The position numbers and the translations under genes are program-made. The notes under the pieces were generated by a model. It saw only the letters and a program-made list of their open reading frames with translations. It searched no databases and was not told the origin of the DNA. DNA of 64,000 bases from Artemia franciscana (Eukaryota > Arthropoda > Branchiopoda > Anostraca > Artemiidae). Where the stretch lies: NCBI RefSeq assembly GCF_032884065.1, contig NC_088873.1:8753702-8817701 (forward strand), given 5' to 3'. Shown piece after piece: positions 1 through 11,033 of the stretch. Each line of letters opens with the position of its first letter. The first letter of the stretch is position 1.

Positions 1-200
1 AAGACAGACCGCATATAGAATGTATAGTGTGTGGGTAGAGTGTCGGTTCGTTCATTTTCCGTGTAGAGTTTGAAATTGGGCTTGAATTATTAAAAATACC
101 AATTTCAAGAAACCTAAAATTCTCAAATACAAAAGCTGACATATTAACTTTGTTAAACACTGATTTATTGCAAAAATTTTGAAATATTTATTAATTCCAG

Positions 201-535
201 AGAAAATGTGCCAAGCTGTCAAGTGAAAATGCAAAACAGTCCCGGATTCTTTCTGAAGCTGGCCGAAAAGAAGCAAAATTACAACAATCCATTAAAGATC
301 TGGAGACAAGCTTACGCCGTGAGAAAGAAGAGAGAAAGCGGACCAAGACTGAGGGGCAATCCAGAGTACAATACCTTGAGACTGCCTATAGGCGGATACA
401 AGCTGAACACGAAAAACTATCTAATCGAATAAAGAAAACCCATAGAATAGTGCCACCAAATATGGAGGTTTCATCTGTCATACCACTGCCTGAATCTCAT
501 GTTAGACGAAAATGGCCTGAAGAAGAACAGAAAAA
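201..535 (+). CDS. Putative ADIP/SSX2IP-like coiled-coil protein, exon A (partial)
   Basis: Internal exon read from the first base after an AG acceptor (ttaattccag, ending at 200) to a GTAAG donor at 536. It gives 111 codons plus two bases. The peptide is highly charged and helical, with runs such as LRREKEERKRTK and YRRIQAEHEKLSNRI, typical of a parallel coiled coil, followed by a proline-containing linker (HRIVPPNMEV) and a second charged stretch (RRKWPEEEQKK). The two leftover bases join in phase with the exon at 17464. ADIP/SSX2IP proteins are centrosome/centriolar-satellite and junction proteins that anchor microtubules. Resemblance of this exon to their central coiled coil is weak; the assignment rests mainly on the exon at 24586. 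Upstream exons lie outside the window. The exon structure is well supported, the family name moderately. Confidence 0.7.
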
Positions 536-1830
536 GTAAGCTTCCGATGAACTTTTGTGAATATTTGGCTAGTAGAAGTAAAAATGACAATTACAGTTAC
601 CCAGAACCTGATTAATATTTTCCGGGTAGTCAAACAGTTAGTTCATACCATAGAAAACGAGTAGATTCCTAAACAAATAAAGGATATACTAAAGGTATTA
701 CCGCCTGAGATTGGTTGAGTTCTGTATGCAAGATTTTTAGATTCTAACCTGTAAATTTCTTATCCAATAGCAGCCTTATTGGTAGGCTCAAGAGAGACGG
801 CTTCAGCCGTCAAGCTATTTGATTATATATTTTCCTGGTTGTTAGTCTTTGTGGCTTTTTAGTCTTCAAACGACTCTTTTTTTGCTTTTTACATTTTCAG
901 GCTTTGGCACTGAAAATGAGTCCGAAAACATATCATATCCTTTGAATATTATCGCCATGGTTCCGCTGTTCTCTGTTGAAAAGTCTATCTACGGGGAAGT
1001 AGTAGGGTGTAGTATAGGGGGAAATAGACAGAAAAAAGTTAATTTACCATTCAATTTCCTTCCCAAATATAAAAATTGCTGCCCTCACAATTGCGTAATT
1101 TCTTTTGATATAATTAGTATTCATTGTTTTGGGAACTTGACCTTTCGCCACTGTGTTGTGGCAACTAAACATGTATTTTATCGGATTGATGAAGTTTCTT
1201 GATTACTAAGGTCCTTGTGTCGACACTGTAGTCTCTGAGTGATTTTCGCTTAAAACATTTGATTGATCCGCCTTTTTTTTTAAATGTGAATCAATCTTTT
1301 TTAAATTTCTTTTTTAAATATTTTTTAATAATAAAAAATAACAATATGATAACAATAAGATATGATAAAGATAAAAATAAAAAAATGATACCAATCATTT
1401 TTGAATATCTATTTGAAGTCTAAATTTAACATGGGCTCTTTCCGATTGAAAAAAAGAAATTCGACACTTCACAATCAAGGCCGTATCCAGGGAGTAGGGG
1501 AGAGGTGTTGCCGGTTTTGAACCCTCCTCCCTCTGCCGTCGTCAAATTTTTGTTCAACTAGTAAAGAATTAACAAATGTTCATTTAGACAAATTTTTTGG
1601 ATGTGTTTTTTTGTTTTCTATGATAAACCACCAACAATAAATAGAAATTATAAGAAATTATAAATATAAATTATAATTAATAACCAAATCAAATTGCAAA
1701 TGATCAAAAACTAAGAGGAGTAGGGCTGTCGTCCCCTGTGCCTTCTGAAGACCAGAACATAATTTGAACTTTATTGAAAACCATCTTATTTCAAGCTTTG
1801 TGTTTTTAATTCTCATCTTATAAATAAAAA

Positions 1831-1904
1831 CATCACCATCATAACCAAAATTGCTGAAAAAATAAAACATCACCATCATAACCAAAATGGCTGAAAAAAA
1901 ACAA
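1831..1904. repeat. Two-copy 37-bp direct repeat
   Basis: The stretch beginning catcaccatcataacc at 1831 recurs at 1868 with one or two differences, making two adjacent copies of a 37-bp unit. Confidence 0.85.
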
Positions 1905-2164
1905 ATTGATATGGATTCACAATGTACAGTATATATACTGACATTCACGCTTGAAAGTTTTAATAATTTTAAATTTATTAATGTTTAAAAAAACTTTTAA
2001 ATTGTATTTCGTTTCTAGTCAAGTACTACAGTACTCTTAAGCTGTTCATGAGGTATAGCTGTTGCAACCTTTTGATAACCTGCATCCACATAGCGTGTTT
2101 CAATTTAGTTCACTATCCTCTTCAACATTCCCTGAAAGTTTTGTGATAATACCCTTAGCTTGAA

Positions 2165-2275
2165 TAGTGCTAGAAGTAGCCGTCTTAGCACTAGCTGTGG
2201 CAGTATCTGTAGTAGGAGTAGCAATTGTAATTGTAGTAGCAGTAGTAGTAGTGTTAGTAGTTATAGAAGTATGCA
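2165..2275. repeat. Imperfect (TAG)n triplet tract
   Basis: A degenerate run of GTA/GCA triplets on the + strand, including gtagtagcagtagtagtag. The LINE at 44574 ends in a similar (TAG)n tail, so this could be a relic LINE tail, but no LINE coding sequence adjoins it. Confidence 0.6.
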
Positions 2276-2811
2276 CATTTTGTATTTTGTTTAGTTTAAC
2301 GTTCCCCTTAATATGTCCTAAAATTTTCAATTTAATACCTTAGACCATTCCTGGGATACTGTCTATAGCCCATTTAATAGCCTTCTTGTATAGAGTGTAT
2401 TTTTATTTATTTCAACATCCCCCTAAATTTTTCCTGAGAGTTTCAACTTCCTACCCTTAGCCTGAGTATAGTAGCAGTCGCAGTATGTAATCATTGCAGT
2501 ATGTGAAGTCGCAAGTAGCAGCAGTACGCACAGAGTGCCTTTTGGTTAGTTGAACGTCCTTCTCAACACGCCCTGACAGTTTCTATTTCATTGTCTAAGC
2601 TATTCCGATAAATTGCTTATACTTCTTTCTTGCAACCTGAATGCAAACAATGTGTTTTGATTTACTTCAGCCCACCCCTCCCCCCATAAAATGTCTTCTG
2701 AAAACCAAACAACCACAACTTAGAAACAATAGGGTATTTTTTTAAGACAATGGAATTCATTTCAGTGAATATTTCGACCCTATATCCAAGGGCTATTTTC
2801 AGCACTCCAGG

Positions 2812-2855
<44 letters not shown>

Positions 2856-3084
2856 TTTGTCTGTGGGTCTGTTGAGTGACGTCATGTCATCATGGCGTCA
2901 TGAAGTTAGTTGTCGTCATGTTTGTTATGACGATGACGTTATTAAAGGTATTTAAGAAAATTGTTCAAAGACACATTTTTAACTGTAAGAAGATTGTGGA
3001 CGGAAAACTGTATAATTGTAAAATGACTGAAGAACCTACAATGGAAACAGCCGAGGAAGCTGCTCAAAGAGTCTATGCCAAAAA

Positions 3085-3378
3085 CTTGCGGTTGATAGAG
3101 AAAATAAGAAAAGAAAGCGTGCCGAGGAACCACAAGAACAGCAAGAAAACAGGCTTGCGGCTGATAGAGAAAGTAAGAAAAGAAAGCGTGCCGAGGAATC
3201 ACAAGAACAGCAAGAAAACAGGCTTGCGGCTAAAGAATGCAAAACCGCGCAGTTAAATGAAAATCCACCTGGACAGCGAGAGTCAAAACATATCAAAACT
3301 GAAAATGATAGCGATGATGATTGGGTTTGGGATTTTGACTTGGATAAGGTCATCAATGCTTACCAGATTTTAGTTTAA
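3085..3378 (+). pseudogene. Basic KRKRAEE-repeat ORF remnant inside Helitron copy 1
   Basis: Read in the frame ending at the TAA at 3376-3378, this encodes about two 23-residue repeats (KKRKRAEE..QEQQENRLA) with a 69-bp DNA period (3085, 3154, 3223), followed by an acidic tail containing SDDDWVWDF. Similar RLARDR/RKRAAE repeats occur in the N-terminal part of many Helitron-like proteins; I therefore read it as part of the element's own N-terminal coding region, or as cargo. The same stretch in another frame gives a second open run starting at 3024, which is why the start is unclear; a frameshift near 3085 is likely. No catalytic motif is present. Confidence 0.5.
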
Positions 3379-3714
3379 AAAAAACAAAGGTTCGGCGATA
3401 TGTATTTCATAGTGACGCGGAAAAATAAAGAAGAAAAAGAAAACTGAAAAAAGGTAAAAAACTAAACAAAACTAAAAAGAAAAAAAAACACTCAAAGAGA
3501 AATTACAGACCGGGACACAGATGAAGACCGGGACAGAGGGAATATAAATGACGACCGGGACAGTCAAAGAGATATTACAGACTGGGATACCGGGATACAA
3601 ATGACGACCGGGACACAGGGAATATAAATGACGACCAGGACACAGGGACACAACTACAACAGGGATGCCGGGGGCACAGGGGGATATATAACTGACGACG
3701 GGGACACAGGGAAT

Positions 3715-3912
3715 GTTCGATTAGCAATCACCATCAACAAAGCTCAAGGGCAATCGTTAGAAAAATACGGTATAGATCTGAATACGGATTGTTTTCCCAT
3801 GGACAATTATTAAGTTGCATGTTCAAGAGTTGGTAAACCTGACAATCTATTTATATGGACAGACAATGTGACAGCAAAGAATGTTGTATTTTCGCAAGTT
3901 TTACGTAGTTAA
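3715..3912 (+). pseudogene. Helitron helicase (PIF1-type) C-terminus, remnant
   Basis: In one frame the sequence encodes RLAITINKAQGQSLEKYGI, the motif V region of PIF1-family SF1 helicases. An in-frame TAA follows, and then VACSRVGKPDNLFI, the motif VI region (compare YVALSR in the family), ending at TAA 3910-3912. The stop between the motifs and the absence of the Walker A/B region, Rep nuclease and zinc-finger parts show it is a dead terminal fragment. It lies just upstream of the element's 3' GC-rich terminus, as expected for a Helitron. Confidence 0.85.
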
Positions 3913-4073
3913 AAATATATATATCTATCTATATTCACAGGTGGGACACAGGGATACAACTACAATGGCGCCTAACTAATATGGCACGTAACGACTTGCG
4001 CGGATGGGGGGGGGGTGTTGCTTGGGGGGCAGCGAAGCGCCCCCGCCAACTAGGTGTTTGGGTGGCGCGAAGC

Positions 4074-4109
<36 letters not shown>

Positions 4110-4184
4110 GTTTCAACTTTTCAAAACATAAGTTGTAATGTCGCTCCTTACTTTCATTTCAAAAACCTTGTTCTTTTTATTTTA

Positions 4185-4560
4185 AAACTTAAAAAGGCAA
4201 CTAGAACTTTTAATTGTTTTACGAACATTTTCATTAGTAAAAAATACACGTAATTTACAAATTAACTTACGTAACGAACTTCTATATTCGTTTATTTTTA
4301 TTGCGTATATGAGGGAGTTCACCCCTCGTCGATACCTCGCTCTTTACACTAAAGCTTAAATTCTGTCCTAATTCCTTAAGAATGACCCTTAAGTCACAAA
4401 GGCCGTAGAATAAATAGTTGAAATTACTAAAAATACTTTCGTGTAAAGAGCGAGATATTATGAGGAGGTAAACCCCTCTTATGCGCAATAATTTCTCCTC
4501 GTTTTAAGTTTTAATGTTGCTCCTCACTTTCAGTAGAAAAAAACTTCTCATATTTATTTT
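4185..4560 (+). repeat. Interspersed repeat with foldback core (family F), copy 1
   Basis: Starts with aaaaaggcaactagaacttt and contains an imperfect inverted repeat: cctcgctctttacactaaag near 4336 pairs with ctttcgtgtaaagagcgag near 4436. It ends with the GTTTTAAGTTTTAATG..GCTCCTCACTTTCAG motif. Further copies or parts occur at 4948, 62210, 63505 and 63955. No coding capacity; probably a non-autonomous element. Confidence 0.7.
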
Positions 4561-4947
4561 TTCTTGTTTTTTTAAATAATGCAAAAAAATCCTGCGCCCC
4601 CTTCATTGAAAGGCTCTTCCCCCATGAGAAGTTTTTCCATGGAAAGAATTTTTCCCGCGTAACCCCCCCCCCCCCCCCCACCTCAAATCTCCCTCCCAAA
4701 CCAAAAAAAAATCCCCCTGAAAACGTCCGTACACTTCAGTAACCATTACTATATGTAAACACAGGTCAAAGTTTGTAACTTGCAACCCCTCCCAGGGAGA
4801 CTACGGGGTAGTAAGTCGTCCCCAAAGACATAGTTATTAGGTTTTTTGACTATGGTGAATAAAATGGCTATCTCAGAATTTTGATCGGGTTACTTTTGGG
4901 AAAAAATGAGCGCGGGAGGGGGCCTAGGTACCCTTCAATTTTTTCGG

Positions 4948-5420
4948 TTACTTAAAAAAGGCACTAGAACTTTAATTTCCGTTAGAATGAGCCCCCCCGC
5001 GACATTCTAGGACGACTGGATCGATACGATCACCCCTGGGGAAAAAAACAGCAAAAAAACAAATAAACACGCATCTGTTTTTTGTCTTCTGGCAGAAAAT
5101 GCGAAATTCCACAGTTTTGTAGATAGGAGCTTGAAACTTCTACAATAAGGTTCTCTGATACGCTGAATCTGATGGTGTGATTTTCGTTAAGATTGTATGA
5201 CTTTTAGGGGGTGTTTCTCCCTATTTTCTAAAATGAGGCAAATTTTCTCAGGCTCGTAACTTTTGATAGGTCAGACTAATCTTGATGAAAGTTATATATA
5301 TATGAAATCAGTATTAAAATGCGATTTTTTATGTAGCTATTGATACCAAAATTCCATATTTTAGAGTTTTGGTTACTATTGGGCCGGTTCGCTCCTTACT
5401 ACAGTTCGTTACCACGAACT
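4948..5420 (+). repeat. Family F repeat, divergent partial copy
   Basis: Begins with ggttacttaaaaaaggcact and shares the opening of the repeat at 4185 and 62210, then diverges. Downstream text (CGCTCCTTACTACAGTTCG) recalls the repeat's end. No gene is visible in it. Confidence 0.45.
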
Positions 5421-6069
5421 GTTTGATAGGCACATGAACCAGAAAAGCTCTTTTGAAGGAAAAAAGTTTTATATTGCTGTCCGTAAGCTGGCACTAGACA
5501 CACACCCCCCCTGCTCTAGATACAGCCTAAATATAATTAGAAATTGGATGAAACTGTTTAATGGTTTGTGGTGTCGACTGGGAAGTATGATCTGGATAAG
5601 TAAGGTTTTTTTCATTATTTTAGCATTTTTACCACCAGACATGTACTTAACTTTTTCGGATGTCCATGAAAATGTGTAAAAATCTCATTTCTTCAATAAG
5701 TACGGGATGAATGCCACTCCTCCTGGAGGGACAATGGTAACCTTATAATGACCTTTCCAAAAAATATTACATATTTAAAATTAAAAAAAAAATGCTTCAA
5801 CTCCAATTAAACTTCAGACTTGCAAAATTAAAGTCATACAATAATTGAAACTAATTACTATCAAAGAATAAACGAAACCCAAAATGAGCAGGAATTTAAA
5901 TAAATAATTATATGAAACATAACGACAACAGATAAATCTTAGTGAAGAAATCTTAAAGCTCTCTTCCCCTCTCCCCTAACATTGAAAGTTCTAAAGCCAA
6001 TTGCATCATTGGCGTTTCAATGAAAACTGTATGTATTTTCAACAGTGTGCTTTAGTTTTTCAAAGCATC

Positions 6070-6200
6070 GACGACGAATAATAAATAAAGAGGCCTCAGG
6101 TGCAGATAGTATGGTAATAAGAGTGAATGTGGTAATTATAGAGGCATTAGCTTGATAGACTGTAAAGATACTGTAGATGAAGTTTTGAGCAGAATAAGCT
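6070..6200 (+). mobile_element. Internally deleted LINE reverse transcriptase scrap
   Basis: The DNA gaggcctcaggtgcagatag near 6090 matches the LINE at 43066 (KASGADSM region). It then jumps straight to gagtgtggtaattatagagg-like text near 6125, matching the LINE NYRGISL region at 43240. The roughly 130 bp between those motifs in the LINE are missing. It is a deleted fragment of the same or a close LINE family, in + orientation. Confidence 0.7.
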
Positions 6201-6759
6201 GTAATTTTCAGAAAATGTCAATAGCTACTGCTGGTTATTAGTGGAACGTCGTGATTATAATACCACGCGTATGGCTTCAATAACATTTCACTAACAAAAC
6301 GATAAGCACTAAGACAAGACTCAAGTGACCAGAGTGTAAGTAAGTTAACTGTTATTTAAGAAGGACTCCAACGACTAAATTCAAAAGTGTTTTGAGGTGA
6401 ATCCAAAATTTTTGTGTGTGCCGTCGAATAGTAAATTTTGCCTTATTTCCCTCTCGGTCGTTGAAAAAAATTCGGCGCTTAAAATTTTCGGCACGGCTTC
6501 GGGGGACTTGGTAATCAGTAACTTCAAAGACAAAAAGAAAGTATGTCACTAAAGTAATAAAACTAAATAGTTAGCATGATAATTCAGTGCTGTACTTGTG
6601 AATTTTGTTTTGAGTTCGTTAAACCAAATCTTATCTTTAAAGCAAAAAATCCGCATTTCGTACATTCTCTCATCACATTGTGAACAAAAGACTGTTATTA
6701 TCGATGACCAATTCTGAAAGTAATCCCCGAAGCTGCGCCGAAAACCACCAAAAATATTT

Positions 6760-6794
6760 CAGCGCGCCGTCAATGCTAAGGCCTCGGCGCGCTG
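6760..6794. repeat. GC-rich perfect 10-bp hairpin
   Basis: CAGCGCGCCG (6760-6769) is the exact reverse complement of CGGCGCGCTG (6785-6794), with a 15-base loop. It stands out in AT-rich DNA. Similar gcgcgccg text recurs near 8150, suggesting a dispersed element. Confidence 0.7.
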
Positions 6795-7299
6795 GTGTGC
6801 TGCCGAAAACCCAAACGCAAAGTTCACACGGCTGATTGGGGTAGCTGATCCACTGACATCACCTGAGATTACAGCCTTTTCTTCGGTCTCAGGTTGCTAC
6901 GCTTATATTTTTGTAGGGGAGGATTAGGAAAAAAATTATTCCTGGTGAATCTCCCGTATCATATAGTGGTGTAACCCACAGGGCCAGGGCAAACAACAAA
7001 ATTAAAAAATAGTAACTAAATAGGATTTTATCAAATTAAACAGATTCCCATAATAGCCGCCTAATAGTATAATGTAAATATAATCTTTAACTTCACTACA
7101 AAAATACTTAATAATAATTGGGGAAAAAATTCCACTGTACAACCTAATCACATGCATAGTTTAAATATGTTTCTCCAATTAAAAAGATACTAGAAGTTAA
7201 ATCCTCTCTCCATATTAATATAGCTTTTCAGAAGTCCCCAGCCAATTAGCTATCTCCTAATTTTCTGCCAAAGTCGGGTTAAAATTAGCATTCTAGACT

Positions 7300-7590
7300 T
7301 AGAATCCTTTTTGGGCGATGACAGGGGTAGGAATCCTGGTGTCGCTGGTTATTTTGTTTGGAACGGGGGTCAGTGACGTGATTCTGTATGCTTTGCCATA
7401 GTCGAACAAGCTCTAAATACCTGGGTATTTGGAGAAATCTGAGGAAGGTAAAGTAGAAGGATGTGCGAAACCAAAGGATGGCTGGCTCCCAACTCCCCGG
7501 TGCACTTCCTTGCTGAGGGGTCATGAAACGGAGATCAGCACCAACAGTAGGAACTGTAAAGTCCAATGCCTTACTCTTTATATTCACCTT
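7300..7590 (+). mobile_element. tRNA-derived SINE, older copy
   Basis: Shares the body of the SINE at 30534: cgggggtcagtgacgtgatt, ctggagaaatctg-like text, and gaaacggagatcagcacc before the end. Its tRNA-like head is diverged (GGGTAGGAATCCTGGTGT in place of GGGTTCGAATCTCGGTGT), so the B box is damaged. No target-site duplication was recognised. Same orientation as the copy at 30534. Confidence 0.8.
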
Positions 7591-9044
7591 TAGTTCTCAT
7601 TGGGATGCCATTGAAGGAAAAACAATGGTAGAGTGAAGAAGAAAACTATTTTTTCTGAGTATTGCAATGAAGGGAAGAGACATCAAGGAATTGCAAAACA
7701 GGTATAGGGTAGTCAGAGGAGTGGAATGTAGGGTGCAAGACCAGGAAATCCAGACATGAATAAGATATATACATTAGATTCCCTCGAGGTTTCTCGCACC
7801 AGATATGGTGCCAATAAATTTAAAGTTTTAGTGCAAATAAATTTAAATTCAAGTAAGTTTAAAATTCTCTATTTTGTAGGATTCGTTCAATTTTCAGACA
7901 GTTCAAGGTCTCACTGTCAATCAGTTGGATTAAAAGAATGTTTGGAGAAGTTAAGATTGATGTCTCGTCCTTATTTTGTCTGAGGTTTGGTCAAGCTAAA
8001 AAAGCTGAAAAGGAATTGTGGACCCCAAGAACTCTTGCTCTGAAGGAATTCCGAAAAGAACTATATCAATTCAGCATAATTTTTGAAACTTTTAAAAAAC
8101 AAGCAAATAATTCTAAAAATAGAACAAATGCCGATCAGTTTTTGGCAGCGCGCCGCCGCCGAGCATAATTGTGTCTGCCGTTTTTGGCTTCGGGACTAAC
8201 TGAAAGACCCTCTACACTGTAACAGAAACCATCATTATCACCCCTAACGGTCGTGTCTGACATCTTTACGATTTCCAAATAATTGCCGAAGAGCTTCACT
8301 AAGCGTCCACAGAGATAGTGTCCGCAAAACAATTTATGTTCAATCAGACTTACGTCCTCCTGGTCTAACCTATCCCATTGAGCCACTCTTTGAAAAGAGC
8401 TTAGCAAACAGTTTTTGGATATTATACCAAAATGTGGAAATGTCAGATACAACTTTTAGTTCAGACAGCGACGAAATGTGGATGAACGTACCTTCAAAAT
8501 GAAGTTTTAACGAATCTCGACAAGTTAATCACGCTTTTAATAGCCTTAAACAGTTCCATGATGATGCTTAAAAACTGGTATTTCGTTTCCATTCACAAAT
8601 GACGTCATCGTAAAACGTTTAAATTTGTTTTTCGGACGAAGGGTGCGAAGAATTTGACCCCTCCATAATTTGGAGGGGGGAGACTCCATATGTTTTGAGT
8701 TTTTTTGTGTGTGAGTAGTTTAGGTTGTGTGTTCTTAGAGGAAAATAATTCTTATACCTAACCTGACTGTTTATGACGTATTTTTTACTTAAAATGAATG
8801 GCATCATTGTTAAATGCCAACACATTTAGTAACCAAAATACAATAAAAATGAATGAATGCAAATACATGCAATTTTGCAGGATGCAAAAGTATTTATAGG
8901 TAATTTGCAAACATTTCCAGCAAAAAAAACTGCCAGGATTCTCTAATATTTAAAAGAAAACCTTGAGTTTCGAATATTTTATTATGTGTTTTGATATCAT
9001 AATTGTCGCCATAGCTGATCAAAGCATAACATATCTATTTTATA

Positions 9045-10997
9045 ATGACTTCATACGAAAACATCTACAAGTACTTATCAAACTGGGAAGATTCAAAGAA
9101 AGGTAATTCCACTTCTCCATCAGTCGACGTTTTTGAGCTCGAATCTTCTGGGATAAAATCAGTCATAGAAAAAGTGAGCAATTCTACTCCTGATCGAGCA
9201 AGCCAGCATTTAATGCCTAATGATATAACGTTTTCTTCCGATGATGAAAATAAAGCTCTGCTGGAAAAGAGCAGAAAAATTGATAAATCTACGCCTGATC
9301 AACAACAGCCAATGGTCCTGCTCGGATCACAACAACCAGTTTCAGATAATCCAAATAAACTGGAAAAGAATTTTCTTAACGTTTGTACTTTACGTGAAAG
9401 TGAAGCTATAAAAAGGCATCAAATTAGGAAGTTCAAAGGAATTTTAGGGAAAACAGGGAGACAAACTAAATTCAAGACGAAGATTCAAACTCGGATTCCA
9501 TTATTCTATCCTAATTTAAGTTGGGTAAATGGAGCTCGACGGGGTCTTTCGCGAGAAATAAGGAATAAATCTGATGCAAAGCTCCTGATACAACGCGATG
9601 GCATGGCCCCAAAGCATGATTCTTCTCTTTTTGACCGAAGCAAACAAGCAGCGTTGTCAAGATTAGAAGAAGTGAAATGTGGAATGAAGCGTTGTGCAAT
9701 ATCCGATGAAAATTTGCGGAACTTTAAGATTCCAAAACTTAACACTCTTAAAACAGGTAGCTTAGTTTCCGAGGGATTAACTGTTCGTGATTCAGAAAGT
9801 GACTTAACACAATCTGGGGCAGACTTTGACAGCAATAAAATATCTGTATATGATCTGGAAAACCAGTTTTTAGTGTCTAGACCCCCAGTGCCTTGTATAG
9901 TCGTAGATAAAAAGACCAGAAAATTTGATAATTATCAAGAAAGTAGCTTAAATTTGAGAAAAATAACTATTGACTACTGTGAAAATAATCCTACTAATTC
10001 TCAGGCAAATGTTATCTGGGGAAAAACAGACATGTTTATTAATAATCCAGAGAGCCAATTTTCGGTGCCAAAACCTATTTTGCAGTCGAATTTTACTGAA
10101 GATACTCTCCCCAAGTGTAATATTTTAAAGACAAGTATGTTGAATTCTAGTCTATTTGAGAGTAATTACATATATTATGACTTTGAAACTGACAAGGTTG
10201 GAACCTGGATAAAATCTGTCAGTGAAAATGCCGACAAGTTTAATCCTTATTTAGGAAACCAATTTTTGTTGTTGGATAAAATTACGACTCCTTCAGGAAA
10301 TCAAAACAAAACCTTGAAGAAGTTGGAGACATGTGGTTTCCCTACTTTCAATAAAGGGGTTTCAAGGAATCTCACTTTCACTAATATTAAGAATAAAAAC
10401 AAAATTGGAACAGTAAACTCGAATAAGAAAAGCAAAGGAACTCTGATGTCAAAAATGAGACACGTTGCAGAAATTCAAACAGGGTATCCCATTCCATACA
10501 GTCGTAACTTGCGTGAAGTTGTAATAGATGGTGCAAATGTTGCTTACCGATACTCAAGGCGAGAAAATAGGGAAAGGCTTGACTTGGAAGGGGTTCAGTT
10601 AGTTTACAATTATTTTATTGAGCGGGGTCATAAAGTCAGTGTAGTTTTCACTAATACTTTATTTAATCGTTTGAGTAAAGATCCCAAAATGGGAGAAATA
10701 TTTAAAGCTAAAGCTGTTGTTTTTACACCCCACATCAACCAGGAAGGCTTCAATCAAGTTGTTTTGGACGATGACAGATTTATTATCCAGCTTGCAGCCC
10801 AAAAGCAAGGAGTCATCATAACTGGTGACTTCTTTAGAGACTCTCTCTCTTATGCAATAGACAACCATTTTACTGATTGGGTTGATACTATAACGTTAAG
10901 GTTGTTGATCCCCACATTTGCCACAGGTATAGTTCTATTTGATCCCCTTCCGTATGGGCCTCAGGGGCCACCACTTTCTGCTATCTTAAAATTTTAA
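9045..10997 (+). CDS. NYN-domain endoribonuclease, Zc3h12a/N4BP1/KHNYN-like, intronless
   Basis: 650 codons from ATG 9045 to TAA 10995-10997 without interruption. Residues 1 to about 485 are polar, serine/asparagine/lysine-rich and probably disordered, with no recognised domain. Residues about 490-648 form a Zc3h12a-type NYN (PIN-like) RNase domain: VVIDGANVAY (D495, N498), GVQLVYNYFIERGHKV, VVFTPH, LDDDRFIIQLA (D576/D577) and TGDFFRDSLSY (D595, D599). It closes with DPLPYGPQGPPLSAIL, the conserved family tail. All the metal-binding acidic positions of the family appear present, so it should be catalytically competent on RNA. No CCCH zinc finger follows, unlike Regnase; the C-terminal placement is more like N4BP1/KHNYN. 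It lies on the same strand inside an intron of the coiled-coil gene. The open frame argues against a decayed retrocopy. Confidence 0.88.
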   Translation: MTSYENIYKYLSNWEDSKKGNSTSPSVDVFELESSGIKSVIEKVSNSTPDRASQHLMPNDITFSSDDENKALLEKSRKIDKSTPDQQQPMVLLGSQQPVSDNPNKLEKNFLNVCTLRESEAIKRHQIRKFKGILGKTGRQTKFKTKIQTRIPLFYPNLSWVNGARRGLSREIRNKSDAKLLIQRDGMAPKHDSSLFDRSKQAALSRLEEVKCGMKRCAISDENLRNFKIPKLNTLKTGSLVSEGLTVRDSESDLTQSGADFDSNKISVYDLENQFLVSRPPVPCIVVDKKTRKFDNYQESSLNLRKITIDYCENNPTNSQANVIWGKTDMFINNPESQFSVPKPILQSNFTEDTLPKCNILKTSMLNSSLFESNYIYYDFETDKVGTWIKSVSENADKFNPYLGNQFLLLDKITTPSGNQNKTLKKLETCGFPTFNKGVSRNLTFTNIKNKNKIGTVNSNKKSKGTLMSKMRHVAEIQTGYPIPYSRNLREVVIDGANVAYRYSRRENRERLDLEGVQLVYNYFIERGHKVSVVFTNTLFNRLSKDPKMGEIFKAKAVVFTPHINQEGFNQVVLDDDRFIIQLAAQKQGVIITGDFFRDSLSYAIDNHFTDWVDTITLRLLIPTFATGIVLFDPLPYGPQGPPLSAILKF

Positions 10998-11027
10998 CAA
11001 AAATCCAATGATTAATTAATTTTGAAA

Positions 11028-11033
11028 AATAAA
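11028..11033 (+). terminator. Poly(A) signal for the NYN gene
   Basis: AATAAA lies 31 bases after the stop codon at 10997, fitting a very short 3' UTR. Confidence 0.6.

Larger units (their letters stand above)
536..2812 (+). other. Intron sequence, no gene seen
   Basis: First part of the long intron between the exons at 201 and 17464. Short open frames here have no recognisable domains. It is AT-rich with A/T runs and two small tandem repeats listed separately. Confidence 0.6.
2813..4077 (+). mobile_element. Degenerate Helitron (copy 1)
   Basis: It begins in a (TA)n tract followed by the family 5' motif (ataatttgtctgtgggtctg, then GAGTGACGTCATG) shared with the other Helitrons in this window. 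Inside are a basic repeat ORF, GACCGGGACACAGGG minisatellite units, and the helicase C-terminal remnant. The 3' side has the family GC-rich block (gcgaagcgcccccgcc, AACTAGG) and the start of the second terminal hairpin (GGGTGGCGCGAAGCG). It then runs straight into (TA)n, so the final hairpin arm and CTAG are missing. Helitrons are rolling-circle DNA transposons. This copy is dead: its helicase is only a fragment and its 3' end is truncated. The 5' boundary is approximate. Confidence 0.75.
5421..9044 (+). other. Intron sequence with old transposon pieces, no host gene seen
   Basis: Rest of the intron upstream of the nested RNase gene. It contains a LINE scrap, a GC-rich hairpin and a SINE, each listed separately. 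Short frames such as 7938-8168 and the minus-strand one at 8135-8452 carry no recognisable domain. No TATA box or clear transcription start for the gene at 9045 could be identified. Confidence 0.5.

Noticed and set aside
2876-3256. 126-codon ORF reading RLIEKIRKESVPRNHKNSKK repeats
   Set aside because: The neighbouring frame gives the more typical Helitron-like KRKRAEE..QEQQENRLA repeats with an acidic tail; this frame is a shadow of the same 69-bp repeat.
8135-8452. Minus-strand 105-codon ORF, and a short tRNA A-box-like GTGGCTCAATGGG near 8385
   Set aside because: No matching B box at a correct distance and no domain in the ORF; it may be an old SINE but I cannot support it.
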